NCBI GenBank assembly: GCA_013398295.1
Contig: VZSF01008206.1
Span: forward strand, 186,001 to 250,000
Source of the DNA: Chionis minor
Taxonomy: Eukaryota > Chordata > Aves > Charadriiformes > Chionididae
Reading direction: 5' to 3'
DNA length: 64,000 nucleotides
Numbering within the stretch: the first letter of the stretch is position 1; each line of letters begins with the position of its first letter. Below, one piece after another: positions 12,831 through 27,039 of the stretch. The position numbers and the translations under genes were made by a program. Below the pieces are notes generated by a model, which was not told the origin of the DNA, did not search any database, and worked only from the letters and a program-made list of their open reading frames with translations.

Positions 12831-15104
12831 CAGCATGTCAAAAGTCTGGAGGAAACATGGGAGTGCTTACCACTTACGGGATAAGATTCAGGGATACTGC
12901 CTGTGTCTTTCAAATAAAGGCAACAATGGTTAAGGTTTTGAGCAGCTTTCACTAAGTGATGATATTCTTATTGGACTGAATTATTTCACCAAGAAGGCCA
13001 GAACATTTTTAGTAACACGAATGGGCTGGTCCAGTGCAGCTAGTCTGGTTCTGTCTCTTGTTTTTGTCAGGAATGACAACTTAAGCCATAGTAACAAGCT
13101 CTAGTATCCAGTAGACACCAAGCTCATAGATGTGTGTGATAGAGGAAGAAAATCACTGATTAAAGGCAAATTAAACAGGGAGACCACTTGCCATGTAAGT
13201 GGTATCAGTTTTGTGCTCTACCATGCAACAAATACAGATCAATTATTCTACTTTTACAAGAGATGACTGATCACTTTCAAGAAAAAAAAAAAATGTCGAT
13301 CTTTTATCTCTCAGCCTCTTTTATGAGCAAATTTGAGCCTATCTTTCTTGGAAATGAAATGATGTTTCACTTTCAGCTCCTCTCCATTTTTCCATCACTT
13401 TGTTACTGCCATGACATACATTTTCCAAGGTCTGTAGTGAAAGTCCCAAACGTCTCTTAAGAAAGCTTTTTAAATTGGTTGCAACTTTAATAGATTCAGG
13501 AATGTTCCATTTATTTCAGAAAAAAAAAAACCCCACCCAAACACCTAAAACAGGGACTGTTTTTTAAAAAAGGTCTCAAAAGTCCATATTCTTTGTTTTT
13601 CTTGACACACAGAAGATTAATCTAGAGATAAATCATTAGGTAATTCTGAAGGTTTAATGCTGCAGTTCTGTGAATCCTCCATTTCCATCCTTTTTTCATG
13701 GTGTTTCTTGTCACCCAAATAAAAAGATGACAAAACTCCCTGATATGGAAGCTTAACATCAGGAGGATTAGATTTTGAGAGAAGTCTAGGTTAGATCTTG
13801 ACAAGTATGACCATCCTCATAATGCAAAAGAGTCTGAAACATTTGGTTGAACACCTTTTTGTCTTTGGAAAGAAGTGGGATAGTGTATTCATATCTTCCA
13901 GAGAAAATGAAATATGTTCTCTTCTATTAGTAGCTCAGGAGGATGATTAACAGCAACCATTAGATAAGTTAAACATTTTTAAATCACAGGACTGGATCAT
14001 TGAATAGAATTGGCTGCGAACTACTGATCTTGAATCAGAGCTACTGTCTTCATTCATTTGAGATGACACAGGAAAAGAGAGAGCGGTGTGTATTAGTCAA
14101 TCACAAAATGCCTATGAGCCAGTGAACCAGTGAGTATTGCGGGTGGGGGGGGAGGAATTAAAGTCTTCAACTGATGTATTTCCAGTTAAAACAGGAAGAA
14201 TACAGTACAGTACCCATATTACTAAATGTTCTCTGTATCCTGGTCAAACACAAGTATATTTCAAAGTGGAAGAGGTGGAGTAAAAAACTAATACGATGAC
14301 TAGAAGAATTGGGAATTTATCTTGATTAGACTATCAAGTGGTAGGTACCTTGCTGAGCCTAGCAAAAGAAAAGATGAAGAACATATGACTGCACTATTTA
14401 AAACGGTATAAATACTTTAGAGGAGGAGAATAAATACTTTGAGAAGTTTGACCATTGATAATAAATGGTAATGTTGGCCTAAAAGTAAGCATATACAAGC
14501 TGGCTATGGAGAAAATTTGTCATAAATCTCTAATAAAAGTAATGAGAGAAAAGAACCAAATTGGTTTTAAGCTGGCGATCAATATGCATACAGTAATACT
14601 GCATAGTTTGTCTGTGACAGCTGGAAGTGGCCAAGGGTATTGCTTCCAGCCCTCTCCTACTTACTTGTTCAAAGTATTACAACAATGGGTATTTTTTTAT
14701 TGCACCAAAATTTAAGAAATGTTAAGAATGTGAACTCAGAGAGCACTGATAGGCTAGCTTAGCTTTCACCTTAGGCACCAATAAGGAATAATATGGGATA
14801 AAGTCAGTAAAGATAGTAGCATAATTAATGAAAATTAGTATAGTTTTATAATAAACACCTCTTATCAAACAAATGGTGTCTTTTTAATGAGATTGTATTT
14901 GGCTTAGGATAATAACGAAGACTTTATAATATAGCTAGAGATAGAACACAGATGTTTGTCTTAAAATGCCATAACTACTATAAATATGGCACTGTACAAA
15001 ATTGACAAAACCCATATTCGATATATTAAAAACTGATTAGTTGAGTGCTTACAGTTTACTGTAAGTACTTACAGAACATTTATAGTTTACAGACTCTCCT
15101 GCTC
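12831..15104. other. non-coding DNA, nothing recognised
   Basis: The only landmarks are an A12 run near 13280, an A/C-rich tract near 13520-13550 and a run of eight G near 14145-14152. The longest frame is 90 codons (13188-13460 plus). Part of 14400-14700 has the purine-rich texture of old LINE sequence, but I cannot align it. Confidence 0.45.
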
Positions 15105-15396
15105 TGTGCATCCACTGGGGACCAATGTTGTTCAGTGTCTTTACCAATGTTCTAGAAGAAAATATAAAATCAATACAGATAAATTCGTGGGTGACACGAA
15201 CGTTGGTAGAGCAGTAAATAATAGGAGAGGCAGGTGAGTAATAAAGATCGCTATGCGCCATTTGGTAGAGATGGTAAGGTTAATTTGAACATATACAAGG
15301 TCATATAACAAGAAAAAGGGAATGTACATCATATTTATGGAGTGGAGAATAGTTATGTTGAAAGCATTGACTTGGAAAAAGGCCTTAGAGTAAAAT
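15105..15396 (+). mobile_element. ancient CR1-like LINE fragment (reverse-transcriptase region)
   Basis: Translated piecewise, the plus strand gives GPMLFSVFTNVLEE, then after a frame shift KFVGDTNVGRAVNN. This is the order seen in CR1 reverse transcriptase, where the family has GPxLFNxFINDLE followed by KFADDTK. The second Asp of the active-site FADD box remains, but Ala-Asp has become Val-Gly. The DNA continues with the decayed equivalents of the downstream 'KCKVIHLG' and 'KDLGV' segments near 15285-15300 and 15370-15385. There are several frameshifts and no 3' tail, so it is a dead internal fragment, clearly older than the CR1 copies in the last 19 kb. Confidence 0.7.
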
Positions 15397-18300
15397 GAAT
15401 GAAAATAAGTTTGTGAGTTTGTTAATTTTTTATATACCTAACTTATATATTGATAGAAGATTATTTCATTTGAAATATTTTCATTGTTAATTCAATCCCA
15501 AGTTTGAAATAAAAGGGGGTTTTAATTGATTAGAATGTTTGGTTTCAAGGAAATAAAAAGTATTAAACACGTCCAAGGAAAGTTTAGAATTAAATATTAT
15601 TTTTAAACTAAAAATTCAAAATACTTTAAATTTGCAAGTTTGAAACTCCAGGGGTTAAAGTTTAGATATTATGCTGCTGTGTTAGCTGCTCTTGAAAGTT
15701 TCTCTGAATTCCCCTGGGCACATTAACGTTGTGGACATACTCATGCTTGAAACCTTGATTCAGGATCTTCCAGCACCATCTTTAAGTCTATCTCTAAAAT
15801 CCAAGTCATGGTCCTGTGCGTGAAAACATGCTGCCTTGTGTGTCAGGCACTTGCTGAGATACATCAGCTGGCTTTGTAAATAACTACTATTTCAAAGAAA
15901 AACCTTTTACCTTCCAGAAGATACCCTTCCTAAGCCTAAAGAATGTAGGATACCTTTCTTACCCTTTGTTGACTTAGCATGCTCTATCTGCTAGGCTAGG
16001 AAGATTAGAAGAGGGACAGGCAGTAGCTATAGTCAGGCCATCCAGTCCAGCTTGCAGGTCCCACTGTTGGACCAAAGCTGTTGGCAGTATCTGCAACTAG
16101 ATGCTCCCTTACCTAACAGCAGCTGCCTTTTTCTCACAATATGAGGTTTTTTGTATCTTCCATGCAGCTATCTCATGGGAATGCCTACCTCCCAGTTTAA
16201 TAACTTCTGCTTATGTTACATTTGGAATTAATTATAAATTTGTATAATATAATGCAAATTTATGATAACAATGGCCAAATACAGATGATAGTTAAAAAAG
16301 GAAAATAGTGAATATTCTGTATTTTTAAAATGGACCTTTTCATTGTTACTTGTGTCACAGCACTGCAGTGTCGTCAAGGTTCCACCACTGATCTTGGCAC
16401 AGAATGACAACTACATTGCACCAATGTCAAGGAAATGCATACTAGCAAATAAATGCAATTTTTAGTGTCTGAGCTATGTTATTTTTGTCCGAATATGTAA
16501 TAGTCATTTCACAAACCATCTTGCTAGGTGCAAACTTGAAGGCTATTTGAGTCATTTTCTTGTGAGTGACACAGGACTTTGCCAAGTGTTAAATCCCACA
16601 GCTGCAGTGGATGACTATTCCTGCTGCTTAGCCTGCTTGACCTCAGTGCACCTTTCACTCCCTTGCCAGTGGTCTGCGCTTCTGGACTGTCCCAAAGAAG
16701 GAGGCAGACTTTCTAGCTCTTTCCTTTCCTTATTTGAATTGCTATCTCATGCTGTACTGGTGGAGACTTTCTGTTCTCTTCTCTTTCTCATTCTTACAGA
16801 GTTTTTCAGTTCTTTCCTTTAATTTTTCCTGTTCTCATTGCCTCAAATATCTTATTGCAGGTTTCAGACTGGGATGTCAATGTAAAGACTAGTGAACTTA
16901 GAGCTAGCTCTCCCTTTTTTCACTTGCTTGAGTTTTGTGTCTTGTTTCCTTGCCTAGGTTGCTGTCCACTCCATGTTATGCCCCTGCTATAGCAATCTAT
17001 TTTCAGCTTTAAAACTCACAGTCTTTGTTTCTGATCTTGCTGGGCCGAAAAAATGAGTTTTTCATTCCCTATCAACCACTTTTATTTAGTTTTTCTTGCA
17101 CAAGTACCATCTCCAGAAATTCTCTTTATTCTTGAGCATGCTGTTAATGAAACATTTATCTGTGTTTCAGTTATGTTCAGAGCATTCTGAAATTTAAGCA
17201 AATAATTAAGTGTCTTCTAGCATCAAATCTAAATCCATTTCCAAAACATTTATTCACATTTTCCATTTGACAAAGAGGACAATAAAAATGAACACTTAAA
17301 TATCTCAAGGAATAAAAAATGTAAAGTGAAACAAAAATAAAAAAAAACCCTTGAAAATGCAGTGACCATAATTACAAGACAGCATTTTATTTTTTTCTTA
17401 TTTATTGTATCCCTAGCTTGAGGATACAGAATGCTACAGCTTGGCTACTCACTCAGGCAGAGAACTAGACTTGTACAAATATCCCTTTGTTCTTTTTCTC
17501 CTCTGAGCTCTGCTGCCTTTAGACTGCACGATTTTCTTTGGGTAGTGCCTATATGGTCTTGACTATAAAAATTCTTCATACATTGCTGTCCTACCGGAAA
17601 CAAATAATAAGATCCAAAACAGGTCTCAGAGTTTCAGCCTATCCCATTATGATTGAAATTCACAGTTACAGACAGGGCCAAGACATCCATTAGATGCCAT
17701 GTAAATCTCAGTTGAGCTCCAGATACAGGGCATGAGTATCTAGATCTTTATTGAGAAGCACATACAGAAAGGATTGTATACGTGTCAGAGCAGTTTGAAA
17801 AGGTTAACAATCATTAGAGGCTATATACAAAAAAATGGAGGAATAAGTTATTTAGGAAACATATAAGAAATTCATTGACTCATTCATTCTGCGATAGATG
17901 GCAGAATTAATTATTAACAAAATAGATTAGCAACTGAGTATAAAAATAGAGGAAGGGTTTGATTTAAAAATTAAAGACTTGGAGGAAGAATGTTCATACC
18001 TAAAACTGCACAAAACACTTAAATTGCAGTCTTGCTTAGAACCAATATTATAATAGCACTGTATAATCCCATTCAGAAGATTAATTTCTGGGTTTTTTCA
18101 TCTTGATTTTTCTCTTTGGTTGGGATTTTTTGTTTGTTTGCTCACCATCTCTGGCCACTTGCTGGTGGTATCTCCCTGAAACACCTGCAGGGAAAACCAG
18201 AGTGCTACCACATGCTTGGCCCAGGAAGCCTGGCCCAGGATCCCTGAGGCTGTCTTGGTGAGGGTGAGGGTGGATGGTGCATGGCCATCAGTGGGTACCT

Positions 18301-18991
18301 CAGCTGTTCTCTCCAGTTGCTTTGGTACTTCTCTTTGTGGGGTGTGGGTGTTGGCAAGGTAAAGGCCTTTACTTTAGACCTGTTTGAATTAGTTTTGAAG
18401 TTGGAAGTTGGGAGGCAGTTAGCTGGAACAGCGCTTTCTTCTAAAGGGTTGGCATTTTTTTTTCAAATTAAATTTTGTTTCATATTCCAGCATTACACTT
18501 GAGACCATCATACAAACCCTCCTCTTTACACACAGTTTTTGCTGCTCTAATTAATTCCCTTTTTTTCTTCTCTTGTCTCCCATCCCTCCTCCCTTCTGAA
18601 AATGGATCAAATAATAGGGGCAGGCTTCCAACTTTGTTGTTTGATGTTCTTTTATCACAAAATGAAGCAAAAATAAAGAGCATGACTTCCTTATTATGAT
18701 ACTGTTGGTTGCTAAAATGAGGTCTCTGTGAAAAAAAAAAAGTTGTTTTAAGATATCAATCATCTACGTGATAAAAACCTTTCACTCTCTAACACTTGCC
18801 AAATCTTAGAAACACACCTGTTGTTGTTATATTATTTTTAAGAACTCAAAGATGAAGGATATAAAGTATCTCAGTCACTAAGCAGACTGCAGGATAATCC
18901 ACTAATCCAGATAGATGAAAGGAAATGCAGATTTTATGCCCTCTTGAGAGTGGCAGCCTGTCAAAAAATAGATCCTTCTGCTCAGCTTGCC
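15397..18991. other. AT-rich DNA without a recognisable gene
   Basis: Nothing here can be named. The stretch 18140-18300 is locally richer in G+C and has a short repeat of GGCCCAGGA around 18219-18241, but it shows no splice structure or long frame. The longest frames (91 and 74 codons) are pyrimidine-rich and lie opposite one another. Confidence 0.5.
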
Positions 18992-19027
18992 AGAGAGAGA
19001 GAGAGAAGAGAGAAAGAGAGAGAAAGG
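18992..19027. repeat. (GA)n purine microsatellite
   Basis: A run of GA dinucleotides with a few AGAA interruptions. It has strong purine/pyrimidine strand asymmetry and may vary in length between individuals. Confidence 0.9.
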
Positions 19028-22000
19028 GTCCCTATCTCAGACATGCAAACACGTATACGTGGACACAATGAGAATGTCTGTGCTACAGCAGTGCATTAAT
19101 CAACACTCCCGTAGACATCAATGCCAAAGTATATAGTAATAAATACCTCTATTTCTTTTATGATGAGAAAGAACGTATATTGGGAGGGTGGAGGGATGGG
19201 CAGGAAATAAAAAATCTGTTTGTGCTTTAAAATATGAAGGCAAACCAAATCCTTTAGGATACCAAGCAGATTGAAATCAGAAGAGTAGTATTTTTCTCTT
19301 ATGCAAAGTAAAGGTTTTCATTGCAACAGGCTCTAAAAATTACAATTGCAGAATACAATCATTTTAGAGGAATCTTAAGACAGCCCGTATAAATAGCAGT
19401 CATGGTCAATACACAAAACTTGCATGTCCCAGAGATTTTAAGGGTCAGATTCTGCTGCTTTTATTCATTTCAAATGTTACCTTTAATTGCAATTAATATA
19501 TCTGAATAATAAGGGACTAAGTCAAAATGTGGACTTGCATTTTGTAATGTAATGATACACTTTCCCACATGGTATATCAGAGATTTTTCTTACTGGAGAA
19601 AATGACAGTATTACTTTGAGCACAGCAAAGCAAACCTGTGTGATCACTTCAGTTTCTTCAGCTCCCTTGCATTTAATCTAGTTTTTATCTTTTGTGTTCA
19701 CAGGGTGCAGAAGGTGAAGGTGGGGATGGAAAAGCATATCAGGCAAAATGTGGATAGAGTCAGCAGTAAAAGAAAAAAATGCATGCTATCCTCTACTGTG
19801 CAAAGCAAGCATAATTGCTGACATGAAGAAGTTTGCACTTCTAGGAGGAAAAAATTAACCAGCAAATATTATTTACCAATGGTAAGAAAAAAATCTGGAA
19901 AAAAAAAAAAAAAAAGAGTTTGCTTTCGATTTCATGGCATAAATTGGAGTTTACTGTGATTTGGACACATTATGTCAATACTTCTACATTTACCTGGACT
20001 GTAACCTTGTATCCACACTATTTGCATTCTGTAGGTCTTCATTTTGTATTTTAAACTGAGTACTGGCTCTTCTCTGCAATAGTCTTTCTCAGAGATGATG
20101 ACATATATTTAAACATATGTATGCATAATAATACATTTCTTTAGTTGAAAAGCACAATAAATTAAACTAGGTTTCTTTTCTTTTCACAAAATACATTACA
20201 AATCTGACCAATCTACCTCTAATGGGAACTATAATCTGCTGGTAAAGAAGATTCACCATTCACGACATGGATATTGCTTTTAGTGGTTGTATGAGATGTT
20301 AGGAATTAGCCTCACTGTGTGTAAGGAAGGAGCAGTAGGAATGGGAAAGCATTATTCTGCATTTTGGAGAGGAAATTACCATTGTCACAGAGATACACAT
20401 GGGGAGGCACCCAGTGCACATATTATAGACCTGTAGTAGAAGCCAGGAGACTTTTACCTCCTCATTAAACCCTTCTTTGTGTTGTCTCGTCACAACATTG
20501 ATGCTCCCGGAGTGTCAGGGAAGCACCACAACTTCTTCCCGGCTCCTTATCCTGTATGTAGCTTGATTGACCTCCAGTTTCTGAGACACATGGAAGCAGC
20601 AGAGGACATGACCAGGTAAGGGTATGCAAGGAGGAGCTCTGGCTTCACGCGAGGAAATCAGTGTGGCCACAGCTGCACTACCTGCCTGCTGGTCACAGTG
20701 GGGCTGGTCTGCCATGGCTGCGCTGTGCTGGAAGAGGTTTTATGCTCTGAAAACCCTCTAGGCAAAATCTGATTCCTTAAATGCTGTGTTAGTTGAGAAC
20801 ATTTGATACAGTATAGAATACCCACTGTAAGGATAATTACGAGAGTCCCATGAAAAACAGAGGTCACAGCACACTTATTCCTTAGTTATTTCCATGGGTT
20901 TTTAAGGCATTTCAGAAGAACAAAGTGTTAAGAAGAGATTTCAGACAACAGTGAGATGGCTTTTCATATACTTATGAAGCAAAAAAGATGCACAGTGGGA
21001 AAAGTAAGAAGGTTCTACAGTCCCAGAGTATTACTATTTTCCATTAATATTCACCTTATTATGCAGAAATGCAAAATTAGACTTACCTTCTTAGTTAAGA
21101 ATGCTCTAAGGCTTCTACAAAGATAGTGAAATTTAAAATACTAAGATAAAAATGATACATAACTGCAACACATTTTAATGATTATGTGTTAAAACAGCAC
21201 TGCAAGTACAATAATAATTAAACTGAATATAATTTCATAAAATACCAGTTATACGATCCATAATGTACACAGACACGATTACTTACTTTGGTTGTTGGGT
21301 ATCTCACTGGTATCCCTCCTGCTCCTCCTCATGCCTTCCTTACACTGAAACTGTCAGTAATTATCAGAAAAAAAAGTTTCTAAACACCCAGTTTGATAAG
21401 GACTCAGTAGAGGTACAAACACCACCTTCCCTTTTTTTTTTTTTCTTACTTTAACATTCAAGTTATTGCGGAAAAAATTACTTCTATCACATTGAGAAGC
21501 GTGTGCAAAAAAGAAAAGAGATGTGGTACTGGGTGCACACAGCTGCAGAGAAGCAGGAAACACCGCCCTTTTTGGAAGGTATCTATAGAGGGGGCTTGGA
21601 TTCAAATGTTTTTCTACTTAAGAGAATGTGAGTCCACCTGCATTCTAGCAGTAGAGTGGTTGAGCCACTAAATTATACCTGAATTAGGGAATACCATTCT
21701 CTCCCATTGCTGGTGCTATAGATTAAGTCTGAGGAGCCTACACACCATTCCTCCAGGTGTTCTGCGATGAGTTGTTCTCAGTCTGTCCTGTTGAAGATAA
21801 TGCACCTTGTGTAGTACACTTAAATATTTATTGAAAGTAATTCTGTGGCCTGGTTAAAACATTAAAAAAAAAAAAAAAGAGAGAGACCTACTTTCTACTT
21901 GATTCATATGAACAATGAAAGTTCTTGCATAATGAATATTTAGTTTACCACCCTCACTGAAGAAATGAGTGATCTTAAATCCAATCCTTGTTCCAGCGCA

Positions 22001-25000
22001 TGTTTAATTAGATATGCAAAGGGAAATTGCCCTGGTAAACAAGAATTAAAGCTTCTTCTCTTTGAAGTAGTGGTTGAACTATCTTTTTGAAGGTGGCTAC
22101 CAAATCAGATCAGGGCATTTCTCAAGTGACTCTCCCAGTCATTACCTCCAGTTCCTGTGCATTGTTTCACACTGGGAGTAATCCACGATCACACAAACTG
22201 GGCTCCTTTTGGATAAACGTAGACTGGCAGATATGCTCCAGAAGCACAAAGCCTGCGACCCAGCTGCAAACAGGAAGTCAGTTCACAGATTCAGAAACAC
22301 GTTGCTCTGAAGTAGCAACCCCTGAAAGTCATATAGTCATGAGTGCTGTTTCTCTCTACAAATCCACAGCTACTGGACTGCACTTCTTCCTAATGCAGAT
22401 GTAGCCCTAACATCACCTTTGCCACAAGACTAATTTTTTTTTTTTTTTCAGTGACTTAACTCTACGGACATGAATCATTTTAGGGGGGACAAAACCCACC
22501 AAGTCTGGCATTTTCACTGTTCATGAGAATGAAAAGACTTGCTTTATTTAAACATGTAGGACCATGTTCTCTGCTACACTTACAGGTTTGATTTGGCCCA
22601 TAAAAATTTCACATGCATATTTGCAACATCATTTGAGTTATAATTCTATGTGCAAACACTTGCGCCAGTACTGTGTTTCAGGAATAAAAATTGGGAAACT
22701 ATCTGGACCAACACTCTAATTCTTTTTCAGTATAAAAGTGCCATAAAAGAGCATCATGTGCAGGACCGACCAGTAGTTTATGCTGAGTGGATAGGAAGGC
22801 TGACAATGCAGTTTTTAAACTTCGTTAGGAAATGAAAAGCCTTTGCTTTACCTTTCCTTAAAAAATTCCTGCATATTATCTTCTGAGGTATGCCTAGTGA
22901 TCATGAGCTGTTGACTAATCATAGGCTGACAAATATTTGGTTCAGGACTGTTTGCGCAATGCAATTTCTCAGATAATTCTTTTCCAGTGTGGAGGCACTT
23001 TCTGTCTAGTTTATTGATAAGAAACACTAGCTGTTGGGTTTTCTGTTCCTAGGATTCCAATACAAGATACTACTTTTATTAACTGTACTGCCATTACTAT
23101 ATTTTGGGGTTCAAGCCATGGACTGTAGCCATCTCCAAAAGGGTGTGAAACTAAGCAAACGAAGGATGATTTACATCAGCCACAAGTGCACCATTCACCC
23201 AAATGCTGCAAACAATTAATTTCAAAAACTATTCTAATGAATGGTATTCATACTTCTAAAATGAACCAATGTGGAACCTGCCAACTTCTCTCCAGAGTAA
23301 ACTTTGATATGAGGCAACACCGAACATGCAGAGGCTTTGAACAAGCACGCTTAGAAAAGGTTTGGGGAGCTTGGTATATGAATGGTCAAATTTGTCTTCA
23401 TGGGAAATTCATGAAAATTACTCTTGACTTCATTTTTTTTCTCCCTAAGATATTAACTATTTTAACACAGACTTCTTGCTGAATTACAAACAGGACTCAT
23501 TTTTGCTGGTTATTTATTTTTTGGCTGTCACTTGTAGCACAGCTGAGTTTTACTTTATTTTAAGCAATCTTTTTACTTCTTCAAATCTCACGCTCAGTGC
23601 ACTCTTCCACGTGATCAGAATGGACTAAATTGGACTTTATTGGGGCTGAGAGATTGGGATTGAGTCAAATGGAAATGGATAAAGAGGAGGGACTAGAGTA
23701 AAAAGTTGGCAAAATTACATCATAAAGGCATATATTTGGTTAACAGAAAGTATTTTCAATTTTCAGTTTCATCCATTCACACTTGTGAAACTGTGGGATA
23801 TTCCCTGAAGCTTTCTACTTGCCAAATACTGTATTATCACAGACTGATACATTAGCCGTCTGATTTTGATTACATAGCTTGCATTTTGAATGCCAATAGA
23901 AGAAAATCATTTTTAGTAGCTTATTCATAAGGTTGAATATGATCAGTGTTAACTATATGAAGATAAATTGCAATAGCATAAAATGCAACTCTATCCTGCT
24001 TCATTTAAGTGCTTTGTAAACTTTAGAGATAAACATCTCACCCATGAAAAATTAAGTGAGATACTAGTTAAATCCTTTCTACTGATCCAGACAACTGTTT
24101 CTGTGTAATAACATTGAAGGAGCTCCATGGGTTTTCATGTGAATTAAGTGACAATAGTGTTGAAGAAAACAATACTCCAGCTCTCAAGTGTCAATGAAGG
24201 TGAAGTCATGGGCCATCATAACCAGGGAACCAGATTACAGTCCCTTAAAACAGTTTATAGGAAAGACTTGGAAATAAACATTTAAGGTAGCAGGCATTCA
24301 ATATCTTGTAAAATCTGGGATGTGCATATTTATACAGAACACTTAAAACTCTGGGCTAAGTCCATGCAACTATGGCATAATTAAACTTGTCCCATATGAA
24401 AGAAACTCATCTGTTACGCTCTCCTCCACCTTGTATTTATGCCTTTTTCACAAACACCTCTCTATGTTGCCATTATTAATTCATGAACTTAGAAGTCCTT
24501 TTATTTATGTGTGCTTGGATGAAAGTGTGTGCAAAACTCTTTTGTTAGAAAAGAGCAGGCAGAGGACAGAATATTTGGCAGATTTCTCTGTTGATGTACC
24601 TGAAAACAGAGATTGTCCTGCTAGGAGCATCCATGCTGTTTTGTGCAGAGATGAAACATCTCCAGGATGTTATTTTGCATTTCAGTTAGCACTTAAAGGT
24701 GTATCAGTTCTGAGAGCATTTTTAGTATCAGTTCCAGATAAAGAAATATACCAAAGTTTAGCTGCCCTCAGTATCCATTTCCGTGAAGGGAAACAAAACA
24801 GGTGAGACAAAACTGAGATCTAAAAAAATAAAATCAACAATCAAGCAACAAAAGGGACAGATAAAAATAACAATGGCTCTCGCCCTCATTTTGTGTGAAG
24901 TCTTCAGAAAATTATTTTAGTGGATTTCAAAATGTCATCATAAGATTGATAGAAGGTTAAAGGATGGCAAAGAAAATAAACAAGATTCAAAGGGTTCAGC

Positions 25001-26039
25001 ACCAGAGAGTAGGAATGTACTACCCAATGTTAGCCTCAAAGGAAAAGTACATCAAGGACAGGAGGAAGTTTAGACAGAGAAGGCTGTTGAAGATTTTAAT
25101 TTGCTGGCTTCCCTGAAGAGCTCTCTAAAGAATCTCAGTAGATTTACTGGATTCAGTAACATAGTTTCCTGGTGGCTGACAGGGAAAATGTGATTTTCAA
25201 AGAGATTCTGGTTTTATTGTGTAGGAATGTAATATTGTGTCTGCAGCTAGCTGTTGCCCTCAGTTTTCATTGTGAGTGAAAAATCACATCTAAAAACAAT
25301 ATGGATGCCCTTGAAAATCATTCCTTGTCTCTATGACTGCTCTCTATATGGATTTTGCTTTTCACAATGGTTTTCTTCTGGGGTGATGTGTGGCCACAGC
25401 TGAGCACAAACAAGTTTTCCTACAGTTCAGGTGTTTTCAAAGGCTCTTACTATGTTATAGCCCACAGCCTGCAGCCAGATGCTGGATTAACTTCAGTCAT
25501 TCTAGCTGCTATCCTTGAAATTCATAGGCATTTCCCCTAATTGTCATCTTTGAACCATGCTGTCAAAACATCTTTTAAATGTTGGCAGCGCGAGACTCGG
25601 GGACACACATTTTCTGAAAGAAGTGGCATTAGTACTAAAGCAGCACAGAGAACACTGAAGAATGTAGAGAATTGATTAAAATAGATTCTCTGGTTTGGAT
25701 CTCAGTAGGCTTAATATAGGACATTTTATGGCTGAAGATAGTTGTTGGATATTTGTGTGATTAAGTTTGCAATTTTCTTGTTAACTCAAAAAGAAATATC
25801 TTGACTTGTTTCTTCTTCAGGCTGACTGTCCTTTGCAGTTGTGTTTTGTCTAGCATTAATAAAAAAGATATTGAATGAAACAGGCTTTTGTTAAGCTGCA
25901 TTTCTGCAAAATGTTTTGTTTCTAAATACAATATTTACTTTTAATAGATGTTTTAAATAACAAATATTGTATTGACTATGTCATGTTATATGGTGTTAAA
26001 ACTTGTCTACGCATCCACAATGGAGCACAGAGACAATGA
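19028..26039. other. AT-rich DNA with homopolymer runs
   Basis: I recognise no gene. Homopolymers include A17 at 19899-19915, A15 followed by (GA)n at 21864-21886, and T15 followed by CAGTGAC at 22434-22455, which resembles a splice acceptor but has no sustained frame. A CAG|GTAAGG donor-like site is seen near 20613-20621 within a locally GC-richer stretch. One 124-codon frame (24431-24805 plus) resembles nothing I know. None of these combine into a gene model. Confidence 0.45.
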
Positions 26040-27039
26040 CAGATGAGGCGCCTCAAACACTGCCTTGCCCCAGCCCACCCCCGGAGTCATCAGCCCATCA
26101 GAGCCCCATTTCCACAAGCCCAGAGGACAGTGACCCTGGGGCAGGCAGGAACCCAAACTAAAGCCCCGGTGTCCAGATACGACACCCACCAAGATGGCCC
26201 AAGACGATCAGATCCAGATCCACCTTTGGATGGTGGGGTTGCTGCCTGAGGCGTGGGATATATTATGGGATGCTGGGGAAGAACATTTTGGGATTGCATA
26301 AGACTTATTACGGGATGGTTAGAGGAGGAACAAGAGGTGGGGAAGGGTATGGATTTAGACTTGGGGAGGAACAACTGTGCAAAAATAGAGGAGCGAGGGG
26401 ACAAACAGAGCTGGCCATGTGTAAATAATGGCCTGTCTGGCCTTGTTCCCATAGGGATCATAGGGGCCCGCAGGTGGGTGGTGCCAGCCTGGGGCGAGTG
26501 CAGGTCAGGGTGCCAGCAGCTGGGCTGGACTGTGGACCAGAAAGCATGTGTGCATGGGTGCCAGTGACCATGGAGACCACAGGAAGTGACAGCAAGTGCC
26601 ACCCCAGGTGGGACCAGGGCCAAAGCCCATGCATCTGTGGTGCAGTACAGGGAGCCAGCACAGGTGTGTGAGTGAGTGTGCAAGTGCTGCAGATGGTCCA
26701 GCTGGAGGAAGTTCCCCAGAGCAGGTGGCATGGACAGGGAGCTGGCAGGGGAGGTTCTCCAAGGATAAGACCGTAGGAGGTGGCTACTGGGAACCAGGGG
26801 AGTGCCAGTCATCCCTGTACATGCATATATATGTGTGCATGTAGGTCTGAGCACTGGCAGGCAGACTGAGGCTCTGGTCTTTGGGGTTCACATGCCCAGG
26901 TGCCATCAACAGGGGAAGCTGGGAATCAGGGACAGCTACTGGGCAGATTGGGTGTCTGAGCTCAGCCACTGGGGAGAACCACACTGCACATGTGTGCATG
27001 TGTACTCTCACCCGTGAACTTCTGTCCTGCTCAGACAGA
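26040..27039. repeat. GC-rich block with degenerate long-period repeats
   Basis: Composition changes sharply near 26040, from AT-rich to clearly G+C-rich sequence. The second half contains loosely recurring modules: CTACTGGG near 26783 and 26935, GTGTGCATG near 26548, 26833 and 26992, and GTGTGAGTGAGTGTGCAAG near 26667. A related GTGCGAGTGTGCGAGTGCTG motif follows after the LTR, near 27815. The spacing of about 150 bp suggests an old, degenerate tandem array. The minus strand is open for 254 codons (26090-26854), but the residues are dominated by Pro, Ser, His, Thr and Cys, as expected from GC- and TG-rich DNA, so I do not call it a gene. What the first 400 bp are is unknown. Confidence 0.4.

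Noticed and set aside
20580..20625. CAG|GTAAGG donor with an upstream exon
   Set aside because: The motif is good but all upstream frames contain stops and no acceptor or start is evident. It could belong to a non-coding RNA, which I cannot show.
22434..22455. T-run followed by CAG as a splice acceptor
   Set aside because: No open frame follows that pairs with any donor seen; homopolymers of this kind are common across the window.
24431..24805. 124-codon plus-strand frame as a gene
   Set aside because: No recognisable domain, no start context, no splice partner; kept only as a low-interest finding.
26090..26854. 254-codon minus-strand frame as a gene
   Set aside because: Composition is Pro/Ser/His/Thr/Cys-rich, mirrored by shorter open frames in other frames of the same GC- and TG-rich block. 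This is the pattern of stop-poor DNA and not of a protein.
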